A stretch of DNA of 7,881 nt from Tannerellaceae bacterium (GTDB lineage Bacteria > Bacteroidota > Bacteroidia > Bacteroidales > Tannerellaceae): assembly GCA_031273385.1 (NCBI GenBank), contig JAISRY010000073.1, positions 1-7,881 of the forward strand. Direction: 5' to 3'. The notes under the pieces were generated by a model. The model made no database searches. It was not told the DNA's origin and was given only the letters and a program-made list of their open reading frames with translations. The stretch's first letter is position 1. Each line of letters starts with the position of its first letter. Positions 1 through 6,957 of this stretch are shown here, piece by piece. Position numbers and translations under genes: made by a program.

Positions 1-20
1 GGGGGGGTAGCTGCTGTGGG

Positions 21-599
21 TTAAAGCTGTTCTAAATGCGCATTTATCGCCTCAATAAAAAAGGCTTCGGTATTCCACTTCTCTCTTTCATCCAAACCGA
101 GCCACTCGCGATATTCATTAGCCTCTTCACTTTCCGGCATTGTCGCAAAAACCTCTTTCATCTCTGCATATCCATATATGCCACCACAATCTTCCGGAGG
201 GCAAGAGCCTTTAGCCGAAAGGCAGACAGCCGTCTTTTGATTGCCATCGCTGATAGATTCCAACGTTATCTCGTGCACCCAATCATCGCCAAAGTCATAA
301 ATATAGAAGAATTTCCGGAATTTATCCTTGAAAATAGCGGATAGTTTGGTTTTTGATGCGTTCTTCACTTCTGCAAAGAAGTCGGGATCAAGAAAATCAT
401 CTTTTCTCGGAACGGCGATACGGATATTACTTTGCCATTCTTTGTCCTTGAACTCGAATAAATGATAATTCTCCCATCCAAAAGCAGCCTGGATTACATC
501 ATGAAATCTGGAAAATGTGAAATTCGCAGGAACAGAAACCTTTCTCCATACCGGGGGCTTTGTTATTCCTTTAATCTGGATTTTGAATTGATATACCAT
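21..599 (-). CDS. pRiA4b ORF-3 family protein (function unknown)
   Basis: This 192-residue protein matches the plasmid pRiA4b ORF-3 family, also seen as a passenger of IS1096-type elements; its biochemical role is not established. Family landmarks are present in order: an N-terminal beta strand followed by P-P-V-W-R near residues 15-19, a histidine-containing helix ending in G-W-E-N-Y-H-L at about 41-47, Y-D-F-G-D-D-W-V-H at about 101-109, and P-P-E-D-C-G-G-I-Y-G-Y at about 134-144. It has no signal peptide or membrane segment, so it is probably cytoplasmic. The ATG at 599 is preferred over an in-frame TTG at 617. That TTG sits inside a possible minus-strand TAnnTTTG box (622-615), and the family homology begins at the ATG. 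A GAGG at 615-612 is 12 bases from the ATG, which is long. The gene is AT-richer than the pump genes and is transcribed divergently from them. No transposase lies next to it in the window. Confidence 0.88.
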   Translation of the reverse strand: MVYQFKIQIKGITKPPVWRKVSVPANFTFSRFHDVIQAAFGWENYHLFEFKDKEWQSNIRIAVPRKDDFLDPDFFAEVKNASKTKLSAIFKDKFRKFFYIYDFGDDWVHEITLESISDGNQKTAVCLSAKGSCPPEDCGGIYGYAEMKEVFATMPESEEANEYREWLGLDEREKWNTEAFFIEAINAHLEQL

Positions 600-677
600 A
601 ATTGTATTTTTCCTCAAAAATACGATATTATATGGAAAACGCTACATTTGAGAAAGGAATTCTAAAAAAAAGGATCT

Positions 678-727
678 TCAATTTGACCCAGGGTCGATTT
701 AATGTAACTTCGTTTTACTTCAATTGA
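678..727. repeat. Paired TCAA(N)TTGA palindromes 42 bp apart
   Basis: TCAATTTGA at 678-686 and TCAATTGA at 720-727 lie inside a longer degenerate direct repeat (676-689 and 718-730). The spacing is 42 bp, close to four helical turns. An 11-bp inverted repeat, GACCC-A-GGGTC, occupies 685-695 and overlaps the first copy. The region sits between two divergent genes, upstream of the 834-864 promoter, so operator function is conceivable. That is inference; short AT-rich palindromes also arise by chance. Confidence 0.3.
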
Positions 728-740
728 GCCATTATAGTTC

Positions 741-768
741 AGGAACAAAGAAGCCGCGTAAGGAACAA
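741..768 (+). repeat. AGGAACAA direct repeat, 20-bp period
   Basis: The octamer AGGAACAA occurs at 741-748 and again at 761-768, exactly 20 bp apart, and the match continues partly as (A/C)GA. The repeats lie about 66 bp upstream of the -33 element of the efflux-cassette promoter on the same helical face. This could be a pair of half-sites for an activator or metal regulator. They also fall within a short open frame (724-828), so chance or coding origin is possible. Confidence 0.3.
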
Positions 769-833
769 CGAGAAAAAATTATCACAGGGCTTCACAAATT
801 GGCGGAAGATTTATTATCCGTATCTTAAGAAAC

Positions 834-864
834 TTTGTTTCCACGGAAATAATCACTACCTTTG
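834..864 (+). promoter_or_regulatory. Bacteroides-type promoter of the metal-efflux cassette
   Basis: A -33 element TTTG (834-837) is followed by a 19-bp spacer and a perfect -7 element TAnnTTTG (857-864, here TACCTTTG). Both elements and the spacing match the known Bacteroidetes primary-sigma consensus. Transcription would be expected to begin about 5-8 bases downstream, around 869-872, next to or at the ATG of the small His-rich gene (872). The leader would then be absent or very short if that ATG is used. Genes 872-6887 follow on the same strand with no terminator seen between them, so this probably drives the whole cassette. Confidence 0.75.
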
Positions 865-871
865 CGCTGGA

Positions 872-1279
872 ATGAGAAAAGAATACATGCATATTGCCCG
901 TCTTTTTATGTTGGCGTCGAGCTTTGTCTTGCTGCTTACTGTGGTGATACCCCATCACCATCACGAAGATGGTATGCCTTGTATTCTCCTGTCGGACATG
1001 GGGGAGAGTCATGATACGGATGAAGACCATCATTATGGTTGCGAATGTGCAGGGCATACGCTGGCCTTTAATCCGAATGTGTCGCAGGATCATCCGGAGC
1101 AGGATGGGGCGACGCTGCACCTGATGCCGCTTCCCTCGATTGCCGCCTATATGTATGCCGGGGACATACTGGTCTCTTCCCCCCTCTTTCCCCCTGAAAC
1201 ACCACTTTATGTCGAGTCGTTACACGGAACATGGACACCTGTAGCGACCGGATTGAGAGCGCCTCCCGTTATTGGTTGA
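872..1279 (+). CDS. Small secreted or membrane-anchored His/Cys-rich protein, first gene of the efflux cassette
   Basis: A 135-residue protein with an N-terminal hydrophobic segment (about residues 8-26), either an uncleaved anchor or a signal peptide. It is immediately followed by P-H-H-H-H-E-D-G (27-34). Further possible metal ligands cluster at C37, H47, H53, H54, C57, C59 and H62, including the stretch G-C-E-C-A-G-H (56-62). The C-terminal half is ordinary and carries few ligands. From memory it resembles short Bacteroidales proteins of unknown function with a leading HHHH-x-D-G (possibly DUF6769), but this was not checked. The protein should face the periplasm; metal binding or delivery to the pump is inferred from ligands and position. 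ATG 872 is the first start after the promoter. ATG 887 (M6) is an alternative that would leave a roughly 16-base leader. No in-frame start codon exists upstream to the stop at 725. The adaptor gene follows after 81 bp. Confidence 0.8.
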   Translation: MRKEYMHIARLFMLASSFVLLLTVVIPHHHHEDGMPCILLSDMGESHDTDEDHHYGCECAGHTLAFNPNVSQDHPEQDGATLHLMPLPSIAAYMYAGDILVSSPLFPPETPLYVESLHGTWTPVATGLRAPPVIG

Positions 1280-1360
1280 TAAAACAGGCCGTTAAGCCGT
1301 TGGTGAGTGAGATCGGCTCATTTGCCATTCTATTATGTATCACTAATAACATTATTTTTC

Positions 1361-2584
1361 ATGAAAAAGATATATTTACTTTGGGCATTCATTGCCTGCC
1401 TCTTTGTTGCATGCAGCAGCAAGACGAATACAGCCGCTCATGGTCATGACCATGAACATGGGGAGGCGTGCGAACACGGTCACGATCACGAAGATGAGGA
1501 CGAAGATGGGCACGATCATGAACATGAGCATGATCACGGTCACGGCACGGAAGCCGGACATCCCGACGAGATTATTTTCGGGAAAGAAAAGGCGATTGCC
1601 GCCGGATTGAAAACCCTCACCATCCAACCGGGCGCCTTTACGGAGGTCATCAAAACGAGCGGGCGTATCCTCTCCGCCCAGGGTGATGAAAAGACGCTGG
1701 TGGCCACCGCTCCCGGAGTGGTCACGTTGAATCGTACCAAATTTGTCGAAGGGTCGGCCGTACAGAAAGGGCAGGCCGTACTGTCGCTCGTTACCGGAAA
1801 TATCGCCGGAGGAGACCTCTCGGTGCGTACACGCGCCGCCTACGAAAAGGCCAGGAAAGAGTACGAACGGGGAGAAGAGTTAGTGAAAGAAAAGATCATT
1901 TCGGAGAAGGAGTTCAACCGGATTGCCTCCGATTACGAAATAGCCCGGGCCGCTTATGAGGCCATCGGCGGAGACCTGAAAGGGGGCGGCGTTCCCGTCG
2001 TATCTCCTATCAACGGGTTCCTCAAAAACTTGCAGGTAAAGGAGGGCGATTATGTCGAAACGGGGCAGCCGCTGGCCACCATCTCGCAGAACAGCCGCCT
2101 CGTACTCCGGGCGGAAGTGTCGGAGAAATATTACGGCAGCCTGCCGCTGATCCAGTCAGCCAATTTCAGGACGCCTTACGACAACCGCGTATACCGCCTC
2201 TCCGACCTGAACGGGCGGATGCTTTCATACGCCAAATCACCGGAGGCGAACACCTTTTACCTCCCCGTCACGTTCGAGTTCGACAACAAAGGGTCGATCA
2301 TTCCGGGCACCTACATCGAGGTGTACCTGATGACCTCTTCGCTTTCCCATACGGTCAGCGTGCCGGTCTCTTCCCTGATAGAAGAGCAGGGGATCTTCTC
2401 CGTCTATCTGCAACTGGATGAGACCTGTTACAAAAAGCAGGGGGTGAAACTGGGGGCAAACAACGGGATGGAGGTGCAAATCTTGTCCGGCATAGCGCCG
2501 GGTGACGTCGTCGTCACGGAGGCCGCCTATCACTTAAAACTGGCTACGGCATCCAATGCCATGCCGGCACATACCCACCATTAA
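1361..2584 (+). CDS. czcB: CzcB/CusB-type RND efflux periplasmic adaptor lipoprotein with His-rich N-terminus
   Basis: This 407-residue membrane fusion protein bridges the inner-membrane RND pump and the outer-membrane channel. Residues 1-17 form a lipoprotein signal peptide ending F-V-A before C18, the likely lipidated cysteine. The residues after it (S-S-K-T-N) lack the acidic signal typical of surface export in Bacteroidetes, so inner-membrane anchoring is likely. Residues 27-67 form a His/Asp/Glu tract with 14 histidines, unusually rich for an adaptor core. Then come the first half of the lipoyl-like domain (about 113-146), an alpha-helical hairpin (about 153-205), the second lipoyl half (about 213-243, V-S-P-I-N-G-F), a beta-barrel and a membrane-proximal domain. 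The C-terminus ends A-H-T-H-H, a second small His cluster. ATG 1361 was chosen because it begins the signal peptide; an in-frame GTG at 1307 would bury it. The leader is AT-rich without a Shine-Dalgarno, as usual in Bacteroidetes. The substrate metal is not determined. Confidence 0.93.
   Translation: MKKIYLLWAFIACLFVACSSKTNTAAHGHDHEHGEACEHGHDHEDEDEDGHDHEHEHDHGHGTEAGHPDEIIFGKEKAIAAGLKTLTIQPGAFTEVIKTSGRILSAQGDEKTLVATAPGVVTLNRTKFVEGSAVQKGQAVLSLVTGNIAGGDLSVRTRAAYEKARKEYERGEELVKEKIISEKEFNRIASDYEIARAAYEAIGGDLKGGGVPVVSPINGFLKNLQVKEGDYVETGQPLATISQNSRLVLRAEVSEKYYGSLPLIQSANFRTPYDNRVYRLSDLNGRMLSYAKSPEANTFYLPVTFEFDNKGSIIPGTYIEVYLMTSSLSHTVSVPVSSLIEEQGIFSVYLQLDETCYKKQGVKLGANNGMEVQILSGIAPGDVVVTEAAYHLKLATASNAMPAHTHH
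1439..1561 (+). repeat. Low-complexity His-Asp/Glu coding repeat inside the adaptor gene
   Basis: This stretch encodes alternating H-D, H-E, H-G and D-E units (adaptor residues 27-67, with 14 His). The DNA is built of degenerate CAT/CAC-GAx-CAT units such as CATGACCATGAACATG and CACGATCATGAACATG. Such tracts are prone to expansion and contraction, and their protein product is expected to bind divalent metals such as zinc, cobalt, nickel or copper. The repeat is imperfect, with interruptions at A-C-E and D-E-D-E-D. Confidence 0.85.
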
Positions 2585-2593
2585 GGAAAGGAG
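2583..2593 (+). promoter_or_regulatory. Shine-Dalgarno sequence of the RND pump gene
   Basis: AAGGAAAGGAG ends 5 bases before the ATG at 2599 and begins inside the stop codon of the adaptor gene. It is the clearest ribosome-binding site in the cassette and fixes the pump start at 2599. Confidence 0.7.
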
Positions 2594-2598
2594 CAGCC

Positions 2599-5500
2599 AT
2601 GTTGAATAAAATCATTCACTACTCCCTGCACAACCGGCTGGTTGTGTTGGTGTGCGGCGTCATCCTGATGATATGGGGGGCATATACCGCCAAGCAAACG
2701 GACATCGACGTATTCCCCGACCTGAATGCGCCGACCGTCGTCATTATGACCGAAGCCAGCGGCCTGGCGCCCGAAGAGGTGGAACGCCTCGTGACGTTTC
2801 CGGTCGAAACGGCGGTAAACGGCGCTATGAACGTCCGCCGCGTCCGCTCTTCGTCCACGACAGGGTTCTCCGTCGTATGGGTCGAATTTGACTGGGGAAT
2901 GGATATCTACCGCGCACGCCAGATCGTTTCCGAGAAGCTCTCTATCGTATCGGAATCCCTGCCCGAAAATGTCGGGCGGCCAACTTTGGGGCCGCAATCC
3001 TCCATCCTGGGCGAGATTATGATCATCGGCTTGACCGCCGACTCGACCTCCCTGCTCGACCTCCGTACCTTTGCCGACTGGACGCTCCGCCCGCGCCTGC
3101 TATCCACCGGAGGCGTCGCACAGGTAGCCGTTATCGGCGGCGACGTAAAGGAATACCAGATCCTGCTGGATCCCGCGCGGATGAGGCATTACGGTATTAC
3201 GCTGGACGAAGCGCTGGATGCCGCCCGCGACATGAACCGCAACGCCAATGGCGGCGTTTTGTACCAGTATGGAAACGAATACATTATCCGTGGGATGCTT
3301 TCGACGTCCGATGCCGGCGAACTCGCCAAAGGCGTCATAAAGACCGTCAACGAGGCGCCCGTCCTGCTGGAGGATATTGCCACCTTACAGATCGGGAGCA
3401 AGTCGCCCAAGCTCGGGACGGCCTCCGAAAGGGGAAAGCCGGCCGTACTCGTCACCGTCACCAAGCAGCCCGAAACCAGCACCATCCAGCTGACCGGCAA
3501 ACTGAACGGCGTCATTGCCGATATACAGAAGAACATGCCGGCGGATGTGAAAATCTCCGGCGATATCTTCCTCCAGAGCGATTTCATCGACAACTCGATC
3601 AACAACGTGAAGAGCAGCCTGTTGGAGGGGAGCATCTTCGTTGTCATTGTCCTGTTTATTTTCCTGATGAATGTCCGTACTACGGTGATCTCCCTGATCG
3701 CCATGCCGCTTTCGCTGATTGTCTCCATCCTGGCCTTGTATTATATGGGATTTACGCTCAATACGATGAGCCTGGGGGGGATGGCGATTTCGATCGGTTC
3801 GCTGGTGGATGATGCGATCGTGGATGTGGAGAATGTGTTTAAGCGGTTGCGCGAAAACAGCGCATTGCCCGCCGGGGAACAGCGTTCGACCCTGCATGTC
3901 GTCTATGAGGCTTCGCGCGAGGTGCGTATGCCGGTCTTAAATTCCACCCTGATTATTGTCGTCAGCTTTGTCCCGCTGTTCTTTCTGGACGGGATGGAGG
4001 GGCGGATGCTGGCGCCGCTGGGGATCGCTTTCATCGTGGCGCTGTTCGCTTCCACCGTGGTCGCCCTGACGCTGACGCCGGTATTGTGCAGCTACCTCTT
4101 AGACAGGAAAAACAAGGGGACGAAAGAGTTTCGCGAATCTGTCGTCGCCCGCACGCTGAAAAGGGGGTATGGCTTTCTGCTTCGCAAGGCGTTCGCGCAT
4201 AAGGCGGTGGTATTGGGGACTACCCTTTGTCTGTTTGTCTGTGCGCTGGCGCTCTTTTTCTCGTTGGGGCGCAGCTTCCTCCCTCCTTTCAACGAGGGGT
4301 CGTTTACGGTGAATGTCAGCACGTTGCCGGGTATTTCGCTGGAAGAGTCGGACAAGATCGGACGCCGTGCCGAACAGCTGCTCCTGGAGGTGCCCGAGAT
4401 ACGTACCGTAGCCCGTAAGACAGGGCGTGCCGAATTGGACGAACATGCGCTGGGAATCAACGAATCGGAGATCGAAGCGCCCTTTGTCCTGATGGATAGG
4501 AGCCGCGAAGAGGTGATGAACGACGTGCGCGGGAAACTGTCCGTCATCAGCGGGGCGAATATCGAGATCGGCCAACCTATTTCACACCGTATTGACGCCA
4601 TGCTCTCCGGCACGAAAGCCAATATCGCCATCAAGCTGTTCGGGACAGACCTGAACCAGCTATTTACGATCGGCAAGAAGATACAGGCCGCCATACAAAA
4701 CGTCGAGGGCGTGGTAGACCTGAACGTCGAACAGCAGATCGAACGCCCCCAGCTGACCATCACCCCCCGCCGCGAACTCCTCGCCAAATACGGCATCACG
4801 CTGCCGCAGTTCGAGGAATACGTCAACGTCATGCTGGGCGGTGAAATCGTCAGCCAGGTCTATGACCAGGGGAAATATTTCGACCTGACCGTGAAAGCTA
4901 CCGGCGAAAGCCGTGCCGGGATCGAAGAGATCGGGAACCTGATGATCGATGCCAAGGGGACGAAAATTCCGCTGAGTTACATGGCCGATATCCGGTCGAC
5001 AACAGGCTCAAATACCATCAACCGCGAAAATGCGCAACGCAAACTGGTGATCAGTTCGAATGTCTCCGGGCGCGACCTGCGCAGCGTGGTGAACGATATC
5101 CGGCGGATTGTCCACGAACAGGTAGAACTGCCCGAAGGGTACCATATCGAGTACGGCGGCCAGTTTGAAAGCGAACAGGCGGCCAGCCGGACGTTGCTGC
5201 TGACCTCCCTGATCTCGTTGCTCGTTATTTTCCTCTTGCTCTTCCACGAATTTAAGGACGCAAAGGAGAGCGGGGTTATCATGATCAACCTCCCGCTGGC
5301 GCTGATCGGCGGCGTGATCATCCTCTGGCTGACGCGGGGCGAAATCAGTATCCCGGCGATTATCGGCTTTATCTCCCTGTTCGGGATAGCGACACGTAAC
5401 GGGATGCTGCTGGTCAGCCACTACAAACAGTTGCTGAGCGAGGGGATGGAACTGAAAGAGGCTATTTTCCGGGGATCGCTGGATCGTTTGAACCCGATCG

Positions 5501-5688
5501 TCATGACGGCGCTGACATCCGCCCTGGCGCTGATCCCCCTGGCGCTTAAAGGCGACCTGCCGGGGAACGAGATACAAAGCCCGATGGCGATCGTCATCCT
5601 CGGAGGGCTGTTGACGTCGACTTTCCTGAACGGGTTTATCATCCCCATTGTGTATCTGTTAATAAACAAAAACAACGTAAAAGCATGA
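2599..5688 (+). CDS. czcA: CzcA/CusA family heavy-metal efflux RND transporter (inner-membrane pump)
   Basis: This 1029-residue protein is full length for the HME-RND family (about 1020-1070). It uses the proton gradient to export metal cations. The topology is canonical: TM1 near 9-27, a large periplasmic loop (28-335), TM2-6 from about 340, a second loop (about 557-865), then TM8-12. F-P-D-L-N-A-P after TM1 is typical. TM4 reads S-I-G-S-L-V-D-D-A-I-V-D-V-E-N (398-412), with D404 and E411 at the expected proton-relay positions. The D-F-G of classical CzcA is replaced by S-I-G, closer to CusA's A-I-G. However, CusA methionines M573 and M672 align by eye with N572 and A667, and the CusA relay residues E939 and K984 align with R933 and I967. 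The segment R-I-D-A-M-L-S-G-T-K (664-673) resembles CzcA. A divalent-cation substrate is therefore somewhat favoured, without certainty. The start is fixed by a strong Shine-Dalgarno. The stop overlaps the next gene by ATGA. Confidence 0.96.
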   Translation: MLNKIIHYSLHNRLVVLVCGVILMIWGAYTAKQTDIDVFPDLNAPTVVIMTEASGLAPEEVERLVTFPVETAVNGAMNVRRVRSSSTTGFSVVWVEFDWGMDIYRARQIVSEKLSIVSESLPENVGRPTLGPQSSILGEIMIIGLTADSTSLLDLRTFADWTLRPRLLSTGGVAQVAVIGGDVKEYQILLDPARMRHYGITLDEALDAARDMNRNANGGVLYQYGNEYIIRGMLSTSDAGELAKGVIKTVNEAPVLLEDIATLQIGSKSPKLGTASERGKPAVLVTVTKQPETSTIQLTGKLNGVIADIQKNMPADVKISGDIFLQSDFIDNSINNVKSSLLEGSIFVVIVLFIFLMNVRTTVISLIAMPLSLIVSILALYYMGFTLNTMSLGGMAISIGSLVDDAIVDVENVFKRLRENSALPAGEQRSTLHVVYEASREVRMPVLNSTLIIVVSFVPLFFLDGMEGRMLAPLGIAFIVALFASTVVALTLTPVLCSYLLDRKNKGTKEFRESVVARTLKRGYGFLLRKAFAHKAVVLGTTLCLFVCALALFFSLGRSFLPPFNEGSFTVNVSTLPGISLEESDKIGRRAEQLLLEVPEIRTVARKTGRAELDEHALGINESEIEAPFVLMDRSREEVMNDVRGKLSVISGANIEIGQPISHRIDAMLSGTKANIAIKLFGTDLNQLFTIGKKIQAAIQNVEGVVDLNVEQQIERPQLTITPRRELLAKYGITLPQFEEYVNVMLGGEIVSQVYDQGKYFDLTVKATGESRAGIEEIGNLMIDAKGTKIPLSYMADIRSTTGSNTINRENAQRKLVISSNVSGRDLRSVVNDIRRIVHEQVELPEGYHIEYGGQFESEQAASRTLLLTSLISLLVIFLLLFHEFKDAKESGVIMINLPLALIGGVIILWLTRGEISIPAIIGFISLFGIATRNGMLLVSHYKQLLSEGMELKEAIFRGSLDRLNPIVMTALTSALALIPLALKGDLPGNEIQSPMAIVILGGLLTSTFLNGFIIPIVYLLINKNNVKA

Positions 5689-6887
5689 ATACGATAAAAA
5701 GAATAACCGTCCTGTTCGCCCTGACAGCCAACGGCCTGCTCACCTCTGTCAGCGGCCAGTCGCCGTCGTCCATCGGGCAGGTATTGCAAATGATCGAGGC
5801 GAACAACAAGGAGCTGCAGGCAAACGGCCAGTTGGCCGTCTCGCGGAAACTGGAAGCCAAAGCGGAGAACAACCTGCCCGACCCCTCCGTCTCTTATACC
5901 CATCAATACGGGAACAAAGAGGGGCTGGGGATACAGGGAGAGCTTGAAGTGACGCAAGCGTTCGACTTCCCGACCCTCTATGCGCAACGCAGCAAACTGG
6001 CGAAAACAAAAGCGGCCACCCTCGACCGTCAGCAAGCCGGATTGCGCCAGCATATCCTCCTGAACGCAAAAGAGCTTTGCCTGGAGCTGATTCTATTGAA
6101 CAAACAAAAGGAGTTGCTGCTCCAGCGCCTCGAAAACGTCGGGAAACTGGCTGAACTATACGCCGTCCGCCTGGCAAACGGTGACGCCAACATTTTGGAA
6201 ACAAACAAAATAGATCTGGAATTACTCAATGTAAAAACGGAAGTCCGCCGCAACGCCGCCGCTATTGTGCAAAAGCAACAGGAGCTGGAGGCGTTGAACG
6301 GGGGCGAGAGTCTCCCTGCCGCCGGCCTGGCCTACGACCCAGGGGAGGAGCTTCCCCCGTTCGAGGCGATCCGTGGCGAGGCCTTTGCTCTCGACCCATC
6401 GCTCCTTGCCCTGAAAAGCGAAGAGGCGACGGCCCGGCAGGCGTTAAGCGTCAACAAGTCGCAATGGCTGCCCGGCCTGTCGCTGGGCTACCGGCTGAAC
6501 ACCGCGACGAACGGCGAACGCTTCAACGGCTTCATCGCCGGGGTAAGCATCCCCCTCTTCTCCAACCGCCACCATGTCAGGAAAGCCAAAGCGGAAATTA
6601 TCTATTCCGGCCTCAAATACGAAAACGCGTCGACCGGCCTGGAGAAAGAGCTTTTCCAACTCTATCACCAGGCGGCCTCGCTGAAAGAGTCGATGGCGGA
6701 ATACAGCCGCCTGCTCAAAAACCAGGAAAACCTCTCCCTTTTATATAAAGCTTTAAACGCCGGCGAAATCTCCATGATTGAATATTTCGTGGAAGTCACG
6801 TCGCTATATGACAGTCTTGATAATTATATGCAGTTGGAAAACGACTACCAGAAAGCCTTTGCCCGGTTACTAAAATTCCGCCTCTAA
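5685..6887 (+). CDS. czcC: CzcC/TolC-type outer-membrane efflux channel protein
   Basis: This 400-residue outer-membrane factor is the exit duct of the tripartite metal pump. Residues 1-24 form a signal peptide (K-R, a hydrophobic core, cleavage likely after S-V-S-G before Q25). The mature part has the two-repeat layout of the family. The first half begins with a helix containing I-E-A-N-N-K-E-L-Q-A-N, followed by L-P-D-P-S-V-S-Y, long coiled-coil helices to about residue 205, and a linker. The second half has S-Q-W-L-P-G-L-S-L-G-Y, then G-V-S-I-P-L-F, and C-terminal helices. The ATG overlaps the pump's TGA (5685-5688), there is no obvious Shine-Dalgarno, and translation is probably coupled. 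Length and motifs match CzcC/CusC-like proteins of Bacteroidetes. No N-terminal lipidation cysteine is present, unlike CusC. The gene is last in the cassette and is followed after 32 bases by a terminator hairpin. Confidence 0.92.
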   Translation: MNTIKRITVLFALTANGLLTSVSGQSPSSIGQVLQMIEANNKELQANGQLAVSRKLEAKAENNLPDPSVSYTHQYGNKEGLGIQGELEVTQAFDFPTLYAQRSKLAKTKAATLDRQQAGLRQHILLNAKELCLELILLNKQKELLLQRLENVGKLAELYAVRLANGDANILETNKIDLELLNVKTEVRRNAAAIVQKQQELEALNGGESLPAAGLAYDPGEELPPFEAIRGEAFALDPSLLALKSEEATARQALSVNKSQWLPGLSLGYRLNTATNGERFNGFIAGVSIPLFSNRHHVRKAKAEIIYSGLKYENASTGLEKELFQLYHQAASLKESMAEYSRLLKNQENLSLLYKALNAGEISMIEYFVEVTSLYDSLDNYMQLENDYQKAFARLLKFRL

Positions 6888-6919
6888 GGCATACCGGCCT
6901 ATACTGATCAAAAATCCAC

Positions 6920-6957
6920 AAAGAAGAGAGGCTACCCGCGGGCAGCCTCTCTTCTTT
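6920..6957. terminator. Hairpin between convergent genes, likely bidirectional terminator
   Basis: A perfect 14-bp stem (6920-6933 pairing with 6944-6957; AAAGAAGAGAGGCT and its complement) encloses a 10-base loop that contains CCCGCGGG. On the plus strand it is followed by a T-rich stretch (TTCTTTATTCTTT begins within the 3' arm). On the minus strand a TTTTT run lies 5 bases beyond the stem. It lies 32 bases after the channel stop codon, and the methyltransferase stop codon (6956-6958) begins inside its 3' arm, so it probably ends both convergent transcripts. Confidence 0.88.

Noticed and set aside
36..344. Plus-strand open frame of 102 codons opposite the pRiA4b ORF-3 gene.
   Set aside because: It is a shadow frame; the minus-strand reading carries all family motifs.
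599..617. TTG start at 617 for the pRiA4b ORF-3-family gene, adding six residues.
   Set aside because: The family homology starts at the ATG at 599, and the TTG lies within a possible -7 element.
728..871. Upstream in-frame extension of the small His-rich gene back to the stop at 725-727.
   Set aside because: The frame is open but contains no ATG, GTG or TTG before 872, and the consensus promoter lies inside it.
1307..1360. GTG start at 1307 for the adaptor gene, adding 18 residues.
   Set aside because: It would place a second hydrophobic stretch before a complete lipoprotein signal peptide that begins naturally at ATG 1361.
1280..1360. Possible separate promoter or terminator between the small gene and the adaptor gene.
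   Set aside because: TTTG at 1321 has no matching TAnnTTTG at the right distance, and the short inverted repeat TGAG/CTCA is too weak to act as a terminator.
4092..4832. Long minus-strand open frame (246 codons) opposite the pump gene, and similar ones at 3189-3728, 3385-3897, 5008-5577 and 5421-6053.
   Set aside because: They are shadows of GC-rich coding sequence: compositionally biased, no recognisable domain, fully antisense to genes with clear homology.
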